From the NCBI GenBank assembly GCA_011009095.1, contig VTPC01090608.1, positions 20,607 through 84,606 on the forward strand: DNA of 64,000 nucleotides. The letters run 5' to 3'. The notes beneath the pieces were generated by a model that ran no database searches, had not been told where the DNA came from, and worked only from the letters and a program-made list of their open reading frames with translations. The stretch comes from Ignelater luminosus (taxonomy: Eukaryota > Arthropoda > Insecta > Coleoptera > Elateridae). Made by a program: the position numbers and the translations under genes. Each line of letters opens with the position of its first letter. Position 1 is the stretch's first letter. Of the stretch, positions 34,210 to 45,540 are shown in pieces.

Positions 34210-35230
34210 TTGATTTTCTCCAAGGTGATCAAAACACTTATTATGGGTACCTTCTTCCAAGCATTGTATCTATGCATACAAAACATGAAAAAGCCTCTAG
34301 ATTACGTCTTAGAATCCATACAAAGACGATTCAATGAAATCTTTAAGTTGCAATCTCAGAGAGCTGTTATAGCTGCAGTGACTGTAAAGAATTCTCGGAA
34401 TTAGGAGAATGTTTTCAAAACCGAAAATAAGACTTTCACAAAAACCACGAGTAGTGTAAAGCATATGTTAAGTATTTGGTATATTAGTAGTTCTCGGAAG
34501 GACAAAAATAGAACAATAGCATTTTAAGGGTCAGTTTTGGGTTTAGTTTTAAGTTTTTAGCATGTGTCACCATTCAGGTCAAGTCAGTTTACTTTTAAAC
34601 ACCGTACAAGTAACATAACGTAACGAATTAAGCTGTATATTCCAGAACGTTTCACTATTATATTCACTAATAAATAAATCTATTAACCTCAACCTGCTTG
34701 TGTTTTTTTATTCTGCCAAACCAACGAAATATAATTTATTTAAAGAACAGTGACAAACCCCAGATTTAAGATGAGGTAGTATAACGTCTTTAGAGATGCA
34801 GACGTTCAAATATCTGCAAAAGATATTCAGGCTTGGGTACTCGATACCGCTTTGGACTTTAAAGAGTTAGGACATTCTGAGCTGGTTGTCAGTGAAAATG
34901 CTGAAGATACGTTTTTTGATTTTAAAGACGACAATAAAATTTTTACGCCGGCAGTGCTGCCGTCAAATAAAACATTCCAAATTCAGTTCGAATTTGAATT
35001 GTTGAAGTACTTACTTAAATGATAAAAGAACAAACTTGGCAATGTTGAACGATTATGAGGTTATAAAGAAATTATTCATAAAATACGACTGTATTTTACC
35101 ATCTGCCCCTGTGGAACGATTATTTTCATTTGTACAAATTATCAACGCACCAAGACGTCACGCACTCAGTGACACCAATTTTGAGAAATTGGTGTTACTG
35201 AAAAGCAATACAAGTCTTTTATATACCTAG
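34210..35230 (+). pseudogene. hAT transposase remnants
   Basis: Two + strand open stretches belong to one transposase. The first (34210-34404) reads KPLDYVLESIQRRFNEIF then AVIAAVTV, as in the segment before the C-terminal domain of hAT transposases. The second (35036-35230) reads VIKKLFIKYDCILPSAPVER followed by LFSFVQIINAPRRHALSDTN and FEKLVLLKSN, the hAT C-terminal dimerisation domain. The linking sequence (34760-35035) is open in part but frameshifted. The catalytic N-terminal half is not recognisable. Confidence 0.8.
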
Positions 35231-35679
35231 TAAATAATATCCGTGTTAGTTATACATATAAACAAGGGTTATAGGTTATACTTTTGAGTTAGCTTAGCCT
35301 TTTTGTATATATTTCTTAGTTTTATTTCCTAATTTACTTTGTTTTGGAAACTTAAATTGTGGTACAAATTGTTATTAAAATATATGTACATATATCTTTT
35401 GTAGTTTTATATATCGATAATTATTATTAATAATTTGAAAAACAGAAAATATGACAATTTATATAAAACATAATTAAAACAATTTATTTTATAAGTTTCT
35501 GTTCAATATCATTATTATGTTAAAATTCTCTTTTAGTAAATTGACTAATAAGACACATTTACAGAGCAAGCTTCATCAATATGTACCTTGATTGTCACTC
35601 AAAAAGTAAAAAGAAAGTCTGAAGTTTTTATTCGGTAACATTCTCATATAAAATCAAATAGTAAAGATACTTACTTTGC

Positions 35680-36000
35680 AGTACTGCAATACTGGAAATT
35701 ATTCAAGAAGTATTTACTTAATACTGGTACTCTGTCTTTTAAGAAAGTACTTGCAGTACTTGAAACTACTGCCAGTACTTAAAACTACTGCCAGTACTTA
35801 AAAGCAATCTTAAGTACTCAGAAGTACTGGAAATATCTATAGAGTATTTACTTAATACTGATACTGCAAAGTTTTGATTTCCAGTACTTTACTGCATATT
35901 CCAAGTACTATTGAAAAGTACTGGTACTTAGTAGTGCAAGTAAAGGATTCATGGTTTGATACTGGATACTGGTTACTCCCAGTACTTTTACTGAGTACTG
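35680..36000. repeat. Right subterminal AGTACT-type repeats of the hAT element
   Basis: AGTACTT, CCAGTACTT and GTACTGG motifs recur over about 320 bp up to the right terminus, mirroring the left array. Confidence 0.75.
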
Positions 36001-36012
36001 GTCACAGCTCTG

Positions 36013-36246
36013 CTCCCATCTGCTCCATCGCTTGGTACATCTTTTTTCTGTCAACTCTGTCATATGCTTGACTGGATCAGTTGTAGATCTATTACACCTA
36101 AATCCAGCTTGGTATTCCTGCAAGACTCTTTCCGCATGTTTGTTTAATCTATTTCTTAATAATCTTGCCATTATCTTGTATGTGATGTCCAATAACACAA
36201 TGCCTCTAAAATTGACACATTCTAATCTAACTCCCTTCTTATGCAT
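36013..36246 (-). pseudogene. LINE reverse transcriptase, N-terminal part
   Basis: On the - strand it reads KKGVRLECVNFRGIVLLDIT, then YKIMARLLRNRLNKHAERVL and QEYQAGFRCNRSTTDPVKHM. These are the N-RGI-LL, K-l-RLL and Q-GFR-RS-TD blocks of LINE reverse transcriptases. The frame is cut by the hAT insertion at 36012 and resumes beyond 32262. Confidence 0.85.
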
Positions 36247-36442
36247 TTTTGCGCTGGCCCATATCTATTATATCAGTTTGTAGATTCTTTTCCGTAACTG
36301 ATCGCCTCCTACTTTGATCATTTCCGCATAAATCTCATTTATTCCTGGGTTTTTATTATTTTTCATTTCTTGAATGTTACCTCCTCAGCCTCGGTGGGCG
36401 GGTTTACAACTAGTTCGTCTTCTCCGTCTTTTAGGTAATTTA

Positions 36443-36724
36443 TCATTTCTCTTCCTTCTCCTCCGATGGCACATGAACGTTTATGATACTGGTATGTCGT
36501 TTGTAGCCCCTCACTCTTATGCTACACATTCTCTCTGAAATTGGATTGAAGTCAACCACTTCACTCTTCAACTGTTTTAGTACCACAAACTCCACACCTA
36601 GCCTTCTGTCCTTTCCTGCATGCTTAAAGAAGATTGTGTCTGATCCTTTTATTATTTCGCTTCCTAATTGCTTTGACTCTTGTATTGCTGCGACACCAAT
36701 CTTGTACTTCTTGATTTTACTCAC
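36443..36724 (-). pseudogene. LINE endonuclease fragment
   Basis: It reads KYKIGVAAIQESKQLGSEI, then GVEFVVLKQLKSEVVDFNPI and SERMCSIRVRGYKRHTSIIN, the N-terminal half of an exonuclease-endonuclease-phosphatase domain. Here the catalytic ETK-type Glu is in QES. The second half with the GDFN and SDH motifs is missing between 36250 and 36440, so this is an internal deletion. Confidence 0.7.
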
Positions 36725-37332
36725 TAATTCTCTTATCTCTCCTTCCGCATATGTTCCCCTTACATTCCGCGTATACCCAAGTTATTTTTCCTTCATCCCT
36801 TTTCCTTACTTGTTTACTTTTATCGTTGCCGGATTCAGGAATAACATGCAGAGTTTTATTCCCATATTTTGCTAGTTTTTTTGCCATGAGGTTCTTGTAA
36901 TTTTCCTGAATTGATCATTCAGCATCTCGTTTTCGGGTGATCTCTCGAGCGCTGTTCTTTTCTGCCCCATTGGTTTTGCGTTCTCTCCATATTTTTGTTC
37001 TTTATTACTAGCTTATTATAATTTATGTATGCGATTTGTCCTTTTTTTCTTGCTTCTTTCATATTTGTGTGATCAGGTTTCTACGTTTCTCGCCTACCGA
37101 TCTAGGGTAATCTTTTTCTATCCAAATGTTTGAGCTCTTAAGTCTTTAGCATTTTCGAGCATTATAGATTTCGTTTACTCTTTTGCTACTTTCAGAAATA
37201 TCGGTCTCACCTTTTCTTGACTAAATCTGCCTATTCTCTTTATCTCCACAATATCTTTAGCGTTATCTACATTGACACCTATTTTCTGTATTATTTTGCT
37301 TATTACTTCCCTTGCTTCTGACTGGTTACCTA

Positions 37333-37347
37333 AGGGTACCTACATCT
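37333..37347. repeat. 15-bp target-site duplication of the LINE, right copy
   Basis: Exact repeat of 31138-31152, marking the 5' boundary of the - strand LINE. Confidence 0.85.
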
Positions 37348-40180
37348 GTAATTTAATGGATGATATCGATTGATAGTTTTGACGTTGAAGGTAATTCCAG
37401 CATTGAATATTGCTGATATGTTCACTATTGACCTTAATTTTGAAATCTTTGCATACTATTAGTTCCTTCAAGCGTGAAGGTTATTTCCGTGTTCAATAAT
37501 GGAGTAGGTAAATGTCTTTCTGTAATTAATCTATGAAACATCTAAATTGATCTGTTTTTGTTGGATACTCATCAAAAATATCTGTAGATACTGTATCCAC
37601 ACGAAAACATGTAACATTGCTTAAAAGCTACGGCAGTACCTATCTCGATTGGTTTTATACATAAATAAAAAGGTTACTTGCCACCTGCACATATTATGTT
37701 TGTTTCCATAAAATAAACCCTAAAATTTCCAGATATTTCTCTAACATTAATAACTAACTGTTTGTTTTCGAAAACAAACTCCGCTATTTTCTAAATTTGT
37801 TATAGAGAACCTCGGCTTCTTATTAATTTTAATTGTTTGTTTTTGTTTCGAAACACGCAATTATTCAAGTCATTAACAGTTAATTATGTTTAATCGCGAT
37901 AAATAAATAGGTAGTTATGTCTACCATTTTAATTTATTACTAGAATACGAATAAGATAAAAATACACACTACGTATAATATAATAAATAACAATAGTAAT
38001 AACAGAAATTCAGAATTCCTGAAATATAATAAAAATAGAACAATGTGCCACAAAACTTCAGAAGGCCGTCAGAAACTGACCACACGTTTCAACTCTTACA
38101 ATTATATTTATGAAAGCTGACACAACTAAGCTCGTGTCTGGTGGTTGTCCACTTCTAATAATAAGTTTGGCGCTGGATAATATAAAGTTACAAGTCATCA
38201 TAATCTGTATCGTATTTCATTCGGAATTTCAAAATCAAAATTGTTTTCATAAACATATGAGAATTTTGTCTAGTTTTCTGAAAAAAAAATATGAATAATT
38301 ATGCAGCAATACTCGTAGTCAGAAACTAACTGTTATATTCCGTGCTCAATGTGCACAGGTTAAAAAGTTGATTGTCAACATGCTACTTATTAATGTGGCT
38401 TTGATTTGACATGAAACAATCTGCATTTTAAATTTTATTTTATTAAAAAATAGATCTTGCATTTAGTATTGAATCGAGTTTTACACTTCTTTTATCAATT
38501 ATCACGCTTTGGAATTGGAGAATTTCTATAAATTGGTGCAGGGTGATAAGATCACCTTGTTTTGAATTAAATAGTTTTCCACGAAAGTGCACATCCACTT
38601 AAATCTAACTATTTGTAGTGGTAGTATTGATGTGATTGTGTAAAAGACAAACGCCGCTTTATAAATAGGGTTCACTGGGTTTTGAACACTATTGGTAGAA
38701 TCACTAACGTGTCTTTGGAAATTCTATTCATTACTGAATGATCTAGTTTAGTTAATTAATGTACTGCTGATGGTACTACTTAATTTTAGAACATCTTTAT
38801 TTACATCAGCTTGGAAACTCAGCGCTGGTCTTAACCAACTTGGTTATTAGTTTTTTGCGACTGTATTAATCTTTGTGATTATTTTCAAAATCGATGATAA
38901 ATAATAATAATAATCGATTGACTTAGAGATGATGTAGTACTCAACCAAAAATGGCCGGGATATAGAGCGAGGCACACAGATGATAGAAATGACATAATTC
39001 TGAAAGTCAGACGGGTTTAGTATGTAACTAAGAACGCAATTTATTCAGTTTATTAATGAACTTTTTTAAATTTATTACATCAATCAAAATCGTTTGAACA
39101 CAGTCTAACACCAAAATTGTCTCTCAAACGCTATAAAATCGGGCATTATTGAACAAACGATGTTTCTGAGACTTTTATTTTATGCTTTGGAATTACTAAT
39201 TTTTCATTTGGCATTTCCTAGTAATTTAACAATTTACAAGTCTGTTTTGTGACGAGTTAACGCAAACTTTACGATCTTAAACTGTATTAGACGAGTTCAT
39301 AAATAATGAATAAACTGACACGTTTATCTCAAGAAAGAAATCTCAAGGACAATATAACTTACTTGCTGAAGAGGCGAGACTCAACCGAATGACAAAGAAA
39401 GGATTTCGGATCAAAAACAAAAATACGGTAACTAAAAACTAGTGAGATTGCCTAAAGTAATACTAAATGACTAGGACTGTCACAAAACAAAGTCTTATAG
39501 ATAACTATGCAGATTTAATTCGATTCCGAATTAGTTTTTGCTTCATACCTCAAATAGACATAAGAACAAAATGAGGAATTTATCTAAATAATAAAACATT
39601 TTATCGAGACAAGATTGTTTTGAATTGTAGCAAATTATACCAGCATTTTTCGATTTTTTGTGAGTTGCGGGGTTGCCTTAGATTTCTTCATACCATAAAA
39701 ATCACCATCCAACTATTTCCATGTGCTATCGTCATCATCATCATCATCATCACTATTATATCAAATTGAAAGTTTTTTTTGGTGCCTTTGCAAAAACGGA
39801 TGATAATGGAAAGGATCCACTGTTTGTTGTACGGAAGGAAACACTAAATCAGCGTCTAATCCCAGTGAGTCCCCGACTCCTTGCCTACAGAATCTAACAC
39901 AAGAAAACAGCTACTACGCTCAAGGAAAATATGCAATGCCGCACTGCTACCACAGGTCGATGTACTAATTTATTCATTTTCCGGACTCACCGAACGTGAA
40001 AGCAAATTAGGGCGTTTCAAAGTGGACGATAGCGCTAATCTAAGGGTATAAAACCATATGTTATTTATGAATCGAAAGTCTTGTAGATGTGAATGAACAG
40101 TTGATAGCCTACAACGCTTTTGTGCGTTTCTTTGCCTTTAAAAAACTATTGCACTACTGTGTGGATTATTTTGAGAAAGT
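37348..40180. other. Non-coding AT-rich stretch with small simple-sequence runs
   Basis: No gene recognised. It contains an exact 20-bp palindrome centred on TTTTCGAAAA at 37760-37779, an AAT run near 38899-38913 and a CAT run at 39732-39752. The short + strand frames at 38110 and 40120 show no domain. Confidence 0.45.
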
Positions 40181-40181
40181 C

Positions 40182-40230
40182 TGTTAGCTCGGTTAGTGAG
40201 ACCGTGGGTTTGAGTCCCACGCCTGAGCGC
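40182..40230 (+). tRNA. tRNA-like pseudogene lacking an anticodon arm
   Basis: TTAGCTCGGTTAGTGAG (40182-40198) resembles a D-arm and A box. It is followed almost directly by a textbook T-arm: a 5-bp stem GTGGG/CCCAC (40203-40207 with 40215-40219) enclosing the 7-nt loop TTTGAGT, extendable by one pair to CGTGGG/CCCACG. The anticodon arm expected between them is absent, and no convincing acceptor stem was found. It is probably a deleted tRNA pseudogene or tRNA-derived SINE head, not a working tRNA. Confidence 0.35.
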
Positions 40231-40401
40231 ATAGCATTCAAGACTACGCGTTTATGTCTTTGGCTTTACATCTTAGATGCAGAGCATATGCAATTTTGGT
40301 TTCATTGTGCTGATCAAAAATATGCTTAATGCTATTACTTGTCTAGCGAGTAGCAAGATTTGTTTGCATAAATTAGACTGTATGCAATTACATATAATAT
40401 A

Positions 40402-41421
40402 CAGGGTGTTTGGTTCACCGCGTATATCCGAAAAGGGGTGGTAGAAGACATGATTTGGAACTTATCTAACCTAATATACTATTATACAAAGTTTCACGGT
40501 TTTCGAGATATTCTCATTTTCCATAATTTCACCCAATTGGACGTTTTTCCCCATTTAAATGTGAACACCGCACTATTGGAAACTTTTAATTTGAAGGTAA
40601 TGATAATTTTATAATCTTTCATAGCTATTCTATCAATTTTATTCATTTTCATCCCCTCCTACAAATGATTAAATAAATTAGACCAGGAGAGAGTTAAAGA
40701 AATTAAGACTCTAAAATTTAACTTTTACTTCATAAGGCTATAAAAGAGAAAAATCGAATGGGTAATTATGTTCAAACATTTTTAAACACATCCTTGTTCT
40801 TTGTCCTTTAAAATGACACATCAAAGGAACCGTTTGGTCACACAAAAGCAAACACTTGATAACACGTTATTGGTTGTAGGTTTGGCTTCATAACCATTGG
40901 TGGTGTTGATCTTTGCATTCTCAATCGTTAATTTTGTAATTTTTGCGTGTAGCAGGTCCGTATAAGTTTACGTTGAACACCACGTTTTATTGCAATCGTT
41001 GAATTGGACTATTAAAGTGCATTGAATATACATTGAATTGCACTTGTTTGATTGAACTATTAAATAGAGATGGCCCCGAGACATAATAACCCAATCAAAT
41101 CTGGTGATCGAGCAGGCCATATTATCGGCCCATTTCGTCCTATTCATGTATTGAGAAAGTTGGCATTTAAAAAGTCTCTTACGGCTATCCGATAGTAGGC
41201 AAGTCATCCATCGTTTTGAAAAATTATTTGTCGGATCCTATCGAGTGGCACTTCATCCAAGATATCGTCCAAATTGTTCTGTAAAAACTTTTTAAATGCC
41301 ATCTTTCTCAATATCTCAAAAACCGTGACACTTTGTATAATAGTATATTAGGTTAGATAAGTTCCAAATCATGTCTTCTACCACCCCTTTTCGGATATAC
41401 GGCAGTAAACCAAACACTCTG
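40402..41421 (-). mobile_element. Tc1/mariner relic with terminal inverted repeats of about 115 bp
   Basis: CAGGGTGTTTGGTTCACCGC at 40402 is repeated inverted with few changes up to 41421, both flanked by TA. The inverted similarity runs about 115 bp, through GGTTAGATAAGTTCCAAATC-type sequence. A decayed transposase fragment lies on the - strand inside the right half. Confidence 0.85.
40968..41310 (-). pseudogene. Mariner-like transposase fragment
   Basis: On the - strand, frame by frame, it reads FLQNNLDDILDEVPLDRIRQ then IIFQNDG (stop), and IAVRDFLNANF (stop) GRNGPIIWPARSPDLIGL. The FQNDG Asp and the WPARSPDL Asp are the second and third catalytic residues of a mariner-type DDD transposase common in insects. 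At least two stops and the loss of the N-terminal half make it dead. Confidence 0.75.
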
Positions 41422-41920
41422 TATAATATGTATTTGCTGATTTTGTCATAACTGTCTAAAACATTAATAGTTTAATACTCTGAATCTTATCATGTAACTT
41501 ATGTTATTATAGGTGATTCTCCCGTAATTTTTTGTCCGTTGAGAAATTCCCTCCATTTCGTTTTGGGGGTGAATCGCAAATTTTTCATTTTATTTAACTA
41601 GATTTAAATACCATTTGCCTACACTGAGAAAAATGGTTTTATACAACAGTATTCTTGACATCTGTTTCATACTGTTTATTAAATTTCCAATGTGGGTAGA
41701 AGTCTTGATTCACAGCATTTAAAATGCGCGATCCAGTCGGGAAATAATTGATTTACTTGAACCCATTCAGTAATTGCAAAACATGTATGAAAAGGGTCGA
41801 AAACTAGCAATTACATTTTTAATCCACGTTGTTGTTTAAGCAGCAGTTATGCATTTGAAATTCTGCGTGACTAACCTAATCTTTGCACTCGTTTTCAACG
41901 GCATTTAGTCATTAATTTTT

Positions 41921-42769
41921 GTGACAGAACGTCACGCCAACATAGAAAAGGTTCAAAATCCGATTCAAAGGACTGGTATTTTTCTTTATGATCCCGAGCA
42001 ATTTGGCGTTTTGGACTTTGTTTCATCATTAGTGACAGACATATGCCTTAAAGAGTTTATAGACAATGTTCTTGAAGCAACTTCAGTAGAAGAACCACCA
42101 AAACCAGGATGTGTTGAGGACACTAGTGAGCAAGGCAAGTATTTTATTTACAACAAAATATTGGACGATATGATCATAGGAGATCTTTTCCAGTTTTGGC
42201 ATCGCAGCCAGAATGTCCTACAGATGTCAGCGTGCAAGATCTCTATGCAGAAGTTAATTATGCCCCACCTCATGTAACACCTCCATCACCAGACTGCACT
42301 ACAAATATAAGCATCGATGTTTTGGATTTAGACATTATTTATGAAGATGGCACAGTTGTTTTTTTGAAGAAAGTTGAAGAGGAAAATAACAAAGCAACTA
42401 TAAAAGCGCCAGAAATCATTATCTTACCACTTAGAGAACAAAAACAAAATTGTCGCAAGTGTCAAAAGTCCGAAATACTATTAAGCACGCCCGACGTTTA
42501 AAGATGAACTAGAAACAAGCGCCCAAGAAAGGAACTGCAAGGAAGATGCCAAGAAGCTGAAAGCAGTAAAACGGAATTTGAACAAGGCTGCAGCTAAAAC
42601 AACATCTAAGATTAAGGAAATTGTCCTTTGTCCAGAATACTGTTAACGATGTACGAAACCTCCTACTGAGGATTGGATAAGGTGTTGCGAGTGTGACAAA
42701 CGGTGGCATGAATCATACATCACATACGTTGAAGGTGTTTTCATTTGTCTTAATTGTGAAATATTATAA
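41921..42769 (+). pseudogene. 3' end of a pogo/Tigger-like (DDE_1) transposase gene
   Basis: The first part reads NPIQRTGIFLYDPEQFGVLD and FVSSLVTD, matching the region after the DDE domain of pogo/Jerky-type transposases (F-aTGI-P-n-F-DF). Removing 42135-42193 (AAG|GCAAGT ... TTTTCCAG, a GC-AG intron) joins it in frame to LASQPECPTDVSVQDLYAEV. After a stop and frameshift near 42500 another frame reads RCTKPPTEDWIRCCECDKRW then HESYITYVEGVFICLNC, a PHD-like Cys/His cluster that often ends these proteins, stopping at 42767-42769. An in-frame TAA interrupts it at about 42643. AATAAA lies at 42825-42830. The DDE domain itself is absent, so this is a 5'-truncated relic. Confidence 0.65.
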
Positions 42770-43418
42770 TTTTTCTGAATTATTTGTACTTACCTAGTTT
42801 AACAGTTAAGGTAGAATTCTAAGCAATAAATATGTCGTGACGTCTGCCTAAATGTGATGTCTGCCCGTTACGCGCTGACGTCTACCTCTGACTATAATTG
42901 GCAACACGGCTTTGCAGCTCAAACGTCTGAGGCTGAATTGAGGTCCAGACTTGTAGACAAAATGGATGACAATGCCAGTAAGCGTGGGTGTAGGTCACAC
43001 TGGAAAATAGGGGAGAGGAAAAATTGAACACAGAATTATAGAACTTGAAAAGGATACACTATAAAAACATAAGCAGATAATACAATTCAAGTGAAAGAGG
43101 ATTTACCTTAGATGTTTTTTAGATCTTACTATTTAAGAATTAGGTACCCAAATCTGAAAGTTGAATTCTCGCACATACACTCGAAAAATTACTCCGCCAG
43201 TGGCTGGTTGCTGGGCGAATCGAGTAGCTCAGCAACTACCGCCGCCGGCCCCAAGCCCAGATAAAGGAGGAAGGTTCCCTGGGCAAGGCTAGCAACCTAC
43301 CCGGGGGTAAAGCAACAAATTGGCTCACAGAACTAAGAAAGCCTCGGATAATCGGACGGACTCACGGACGACGACCACAGCGAGGACAAGGAAAAAGAGA
43401 TGAAAGAAACAAGGAATA

Positions 43419-44417
43419 ATGAGACTAGCATGCTGGAATGTAACATACCTAAACAATAACGAACAAGAAATAATATTAGAAATGAACAAGCACCGAATAG
43501 ATATATATGGAATCGGAGAAACGAAGAAGAAAGGGAAAGGAAACACAAGGTATGGTAATTATGTACTAATGTACAGCGGTAAGAAACACGGAGATTACGC
43601 TAAATCCGGAGTCGGTCTATTACGAAAAATTTGAAAGTCACATAAGGGACGTCGAATATGTATATGACCGAATAGTGACAGTGAGCATAGAAATAAATAA
43701 CACAAAAACACATTTTCTAAGCATTTACGCATTAGACATAAACAAAACTATCGAAAAGACAAAGAGAGAGAAAAAGTTTCTGCAACGACCTACAAGAAAT
43801 ACTAGATGATATACCAAAAAGAGAAAAAACAATACTGATAGGTGACTTTAACGCCAGGGTTGGTAGTCAGGTAATACATGGTATCAAACAGAAATACAAC
43901 GAAGATGTCACGAATGTAAACGGAGAACTGCTCATTGACATGCACAAAATAAATTAAGAATCAACAATACATTTTCTCTCATAAAGAACAGCATAAGTAT
44001 ACCTTCGAAAATACGCAAGGACGCAAGTCCGTGATCGAATACATAATAACTAATCGCAATATAAAACTAACGCAAATTTTAGATGTAGTGCTTACATCAG
44101 CAAACGTGGACACTCAACATAATTGGGTAGTATGTAAACTCAAAAGTAAAGTGCCTATCATAGAAAAGAAACAATCACAATGTGCCAAAAGACTGAATAT
44201 ACCCCACACAGCACCTACATCAACAAAGATTAAAAACAAGACTGAAACGCAGAGGAAAGAAGATAATGACGAAACTAACACAGTACTTAAAAAGATACAA
44301 AACAACATCATATCTGCAGCACAAGAAGCATTAGGAGAAAGGAAAACCGATATTAACAGCAGGAAAAACATTAAACCCTGGTTTACACCGGAAGTTAAAT
44401 CACTAGCAGAGGAATAA
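43419..44417 (+). pseudogene. LINE endonuclease domain, frameshifted
   Basis: It starts MRLACWNVTYLNNN with the first Asn and GIGETKKKGKGNTR (catalytic Glu), shifts frame at about 43634, then continues with EKTILIGDFNARVGSQ near 43825-43866 (the GDFN motif). After another shift it continues KYTFENTQGRKSVIEYIITN near 43995-44050 (the region of the final D-Y motifs), followed by a linker to 44417. All expected endonuclease blocks exist, but in separate frames. Confidence 0.8.
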
Positions 44418-44789
44418 CGAAAAGCATACATAGAATATAAAAATAATATAATCACTCCAGAACAATACATCACAATACGGAATAGAGTAAACATTGTAAT
44501 AAGAGATATTAAACAACACTATTGGGAAAAGTTCTCTGCTGATATGTAACATGACCTGTATGGCGGTCAGAGAAGGGTGTGGAACCTGCTGCGCAGCCGA
44601 AAGAAACCGGTTAACGAATATATTTTACCAAACCAGAAAAATGGGTTACGTACTTCAGAAACTTGTACACCGCTGGACCAAAGTACACAGCTAGAAAAAG
44701 AAGCACTGAATACTGACGACATGTACCAATTAAATCAAGAGAGAAGATTCAACAAAGAAGAAATAACAGACAGCAATAAGAAGATTAAA

Positions 44790-45540
44790 AAACAGAAAAG
44801 CAGCCGGTCCAAACAACATACCTAACAAACTCGTAAAATACGGAGGAGAAGAATTAACAGAAGAAATTACACTGCTCTTCAACAAAATATACGACACAAA
44901 GACCATTCCAAATCAATGGAAAGTCAGCGTTGCCATTCGTATACATGAAAAGGGATCAAAAACCGATCCGAGGAACTACCGAGGAATATGTCTACTACAC
45001 AATGCGCTGAAGCTATTCACAAGAATTTTAACAATTAGAATAATGGAAAGCGTAGAACAATAAGGCTTTCGACCCAATAGATCTGCTATAGATGCTATAT
45101 TCATTATAAGACAAATAACGGAGAACGCACTGGAATATGATAAGCCAGCATACTCGTATATGTGCTTTGTGAACTTAACACAAGGTGCGTCTAAGCGACG
45201 TAACTGCAATCCTCAAAAAGAATAACGTTGACCCTACAATAATAACCCTCATTAAACAAATGAATAACAGCACCAAAACCAGAAATAAACTAAATAATAA
45301 ATTGTCGGAAGAAATCTCACTAGCCATAGGCATAAGACAAGGAGATAGCCTTAGCCCGCTGCTATTTGGGTTGGTCATGGATCAAATTATAGAAAAGGTA
45401 AAGACAACTGTCAAAGGCTATAAATTACAAAACAAGGAAATCAAAATAATCTGTTACGCCGACTACGCTGTCATAATATTTGACGCAGAAGACGATCTGC
45501 AGACGATGTTGTTTACTTTCGAAACAGTAGTAAATCACTA
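44790..45540 (+). pseudogene. LINE reverse transcriptase with a mutated catalytic box
   Basis: Block 1 (44797-45060) reads AAGPNNIPNKLVKYGGEELT and NYRGICLLHNALKLFTRIL. A stop precedes GFRPNRSAIDAIFIIRQI. After a shift at 45180, block 2 reads LAIGIRQGDSLSPLLFGLVM and KIICYADYAVIIFDAEDDLQ. The catalytic Y-x-D-D is YADY (45455-45466): the second Asp codon GAC has become TAC, which would abolish polymerase activity. Block 2 ends at a TAA at 45539. Confidence 0.85.

Larger units (their letters stand above)
32270..36012 (+). mobile_element. hAT transposon, 3743 bp, inserted in the LINE
   Basis: The ends are CAGAGTTG (32270) and, inverted, CAGAGCTG (ending 36012), which fit the CAGRG-type ends of hAT elements. 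The flanks carry an 8-bp near-perfect duplication. It interrupts the reverse transcriptase frame of the - strand LINE. It encodes + strand hAT transposase remnants, has dense AGTACT-type subterminal repeats at both ends, and carries a second, small hAT MITE inside. The transposase is broken, so this copy is not autonomous. Confidence 0.88.
31153..37332 (-). mobile_element. Non-LTR retrotransposon (LINE), split by a hAT insertion
   Basis: The copy is bounded by a perfect 15-bp target duplication and ends at 31153 in an AAT-type simple tail. Leaving out the hAT insertion (32270-36012 plus its 8-bp duplication), about 2.4 kb of LINE remains. In - strand order it contains an apurinic-type endonuclease fragment, the N-terminal part of reverse transcriptase, then (past the hAT) the catalytic RT part and the C-terminal region. 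Parts of the endonuclease and the EN-RT linker are missing, so the copy is deleted and dead. The clade (RTE-like or other) is not certain. Confidence 0.9.

Noticed and set aside
38899..39752. CRISPR-like or regulatory repeat from AAT and CAT runs
   Set aside because: These are ordinary short microsatellites without spacers.
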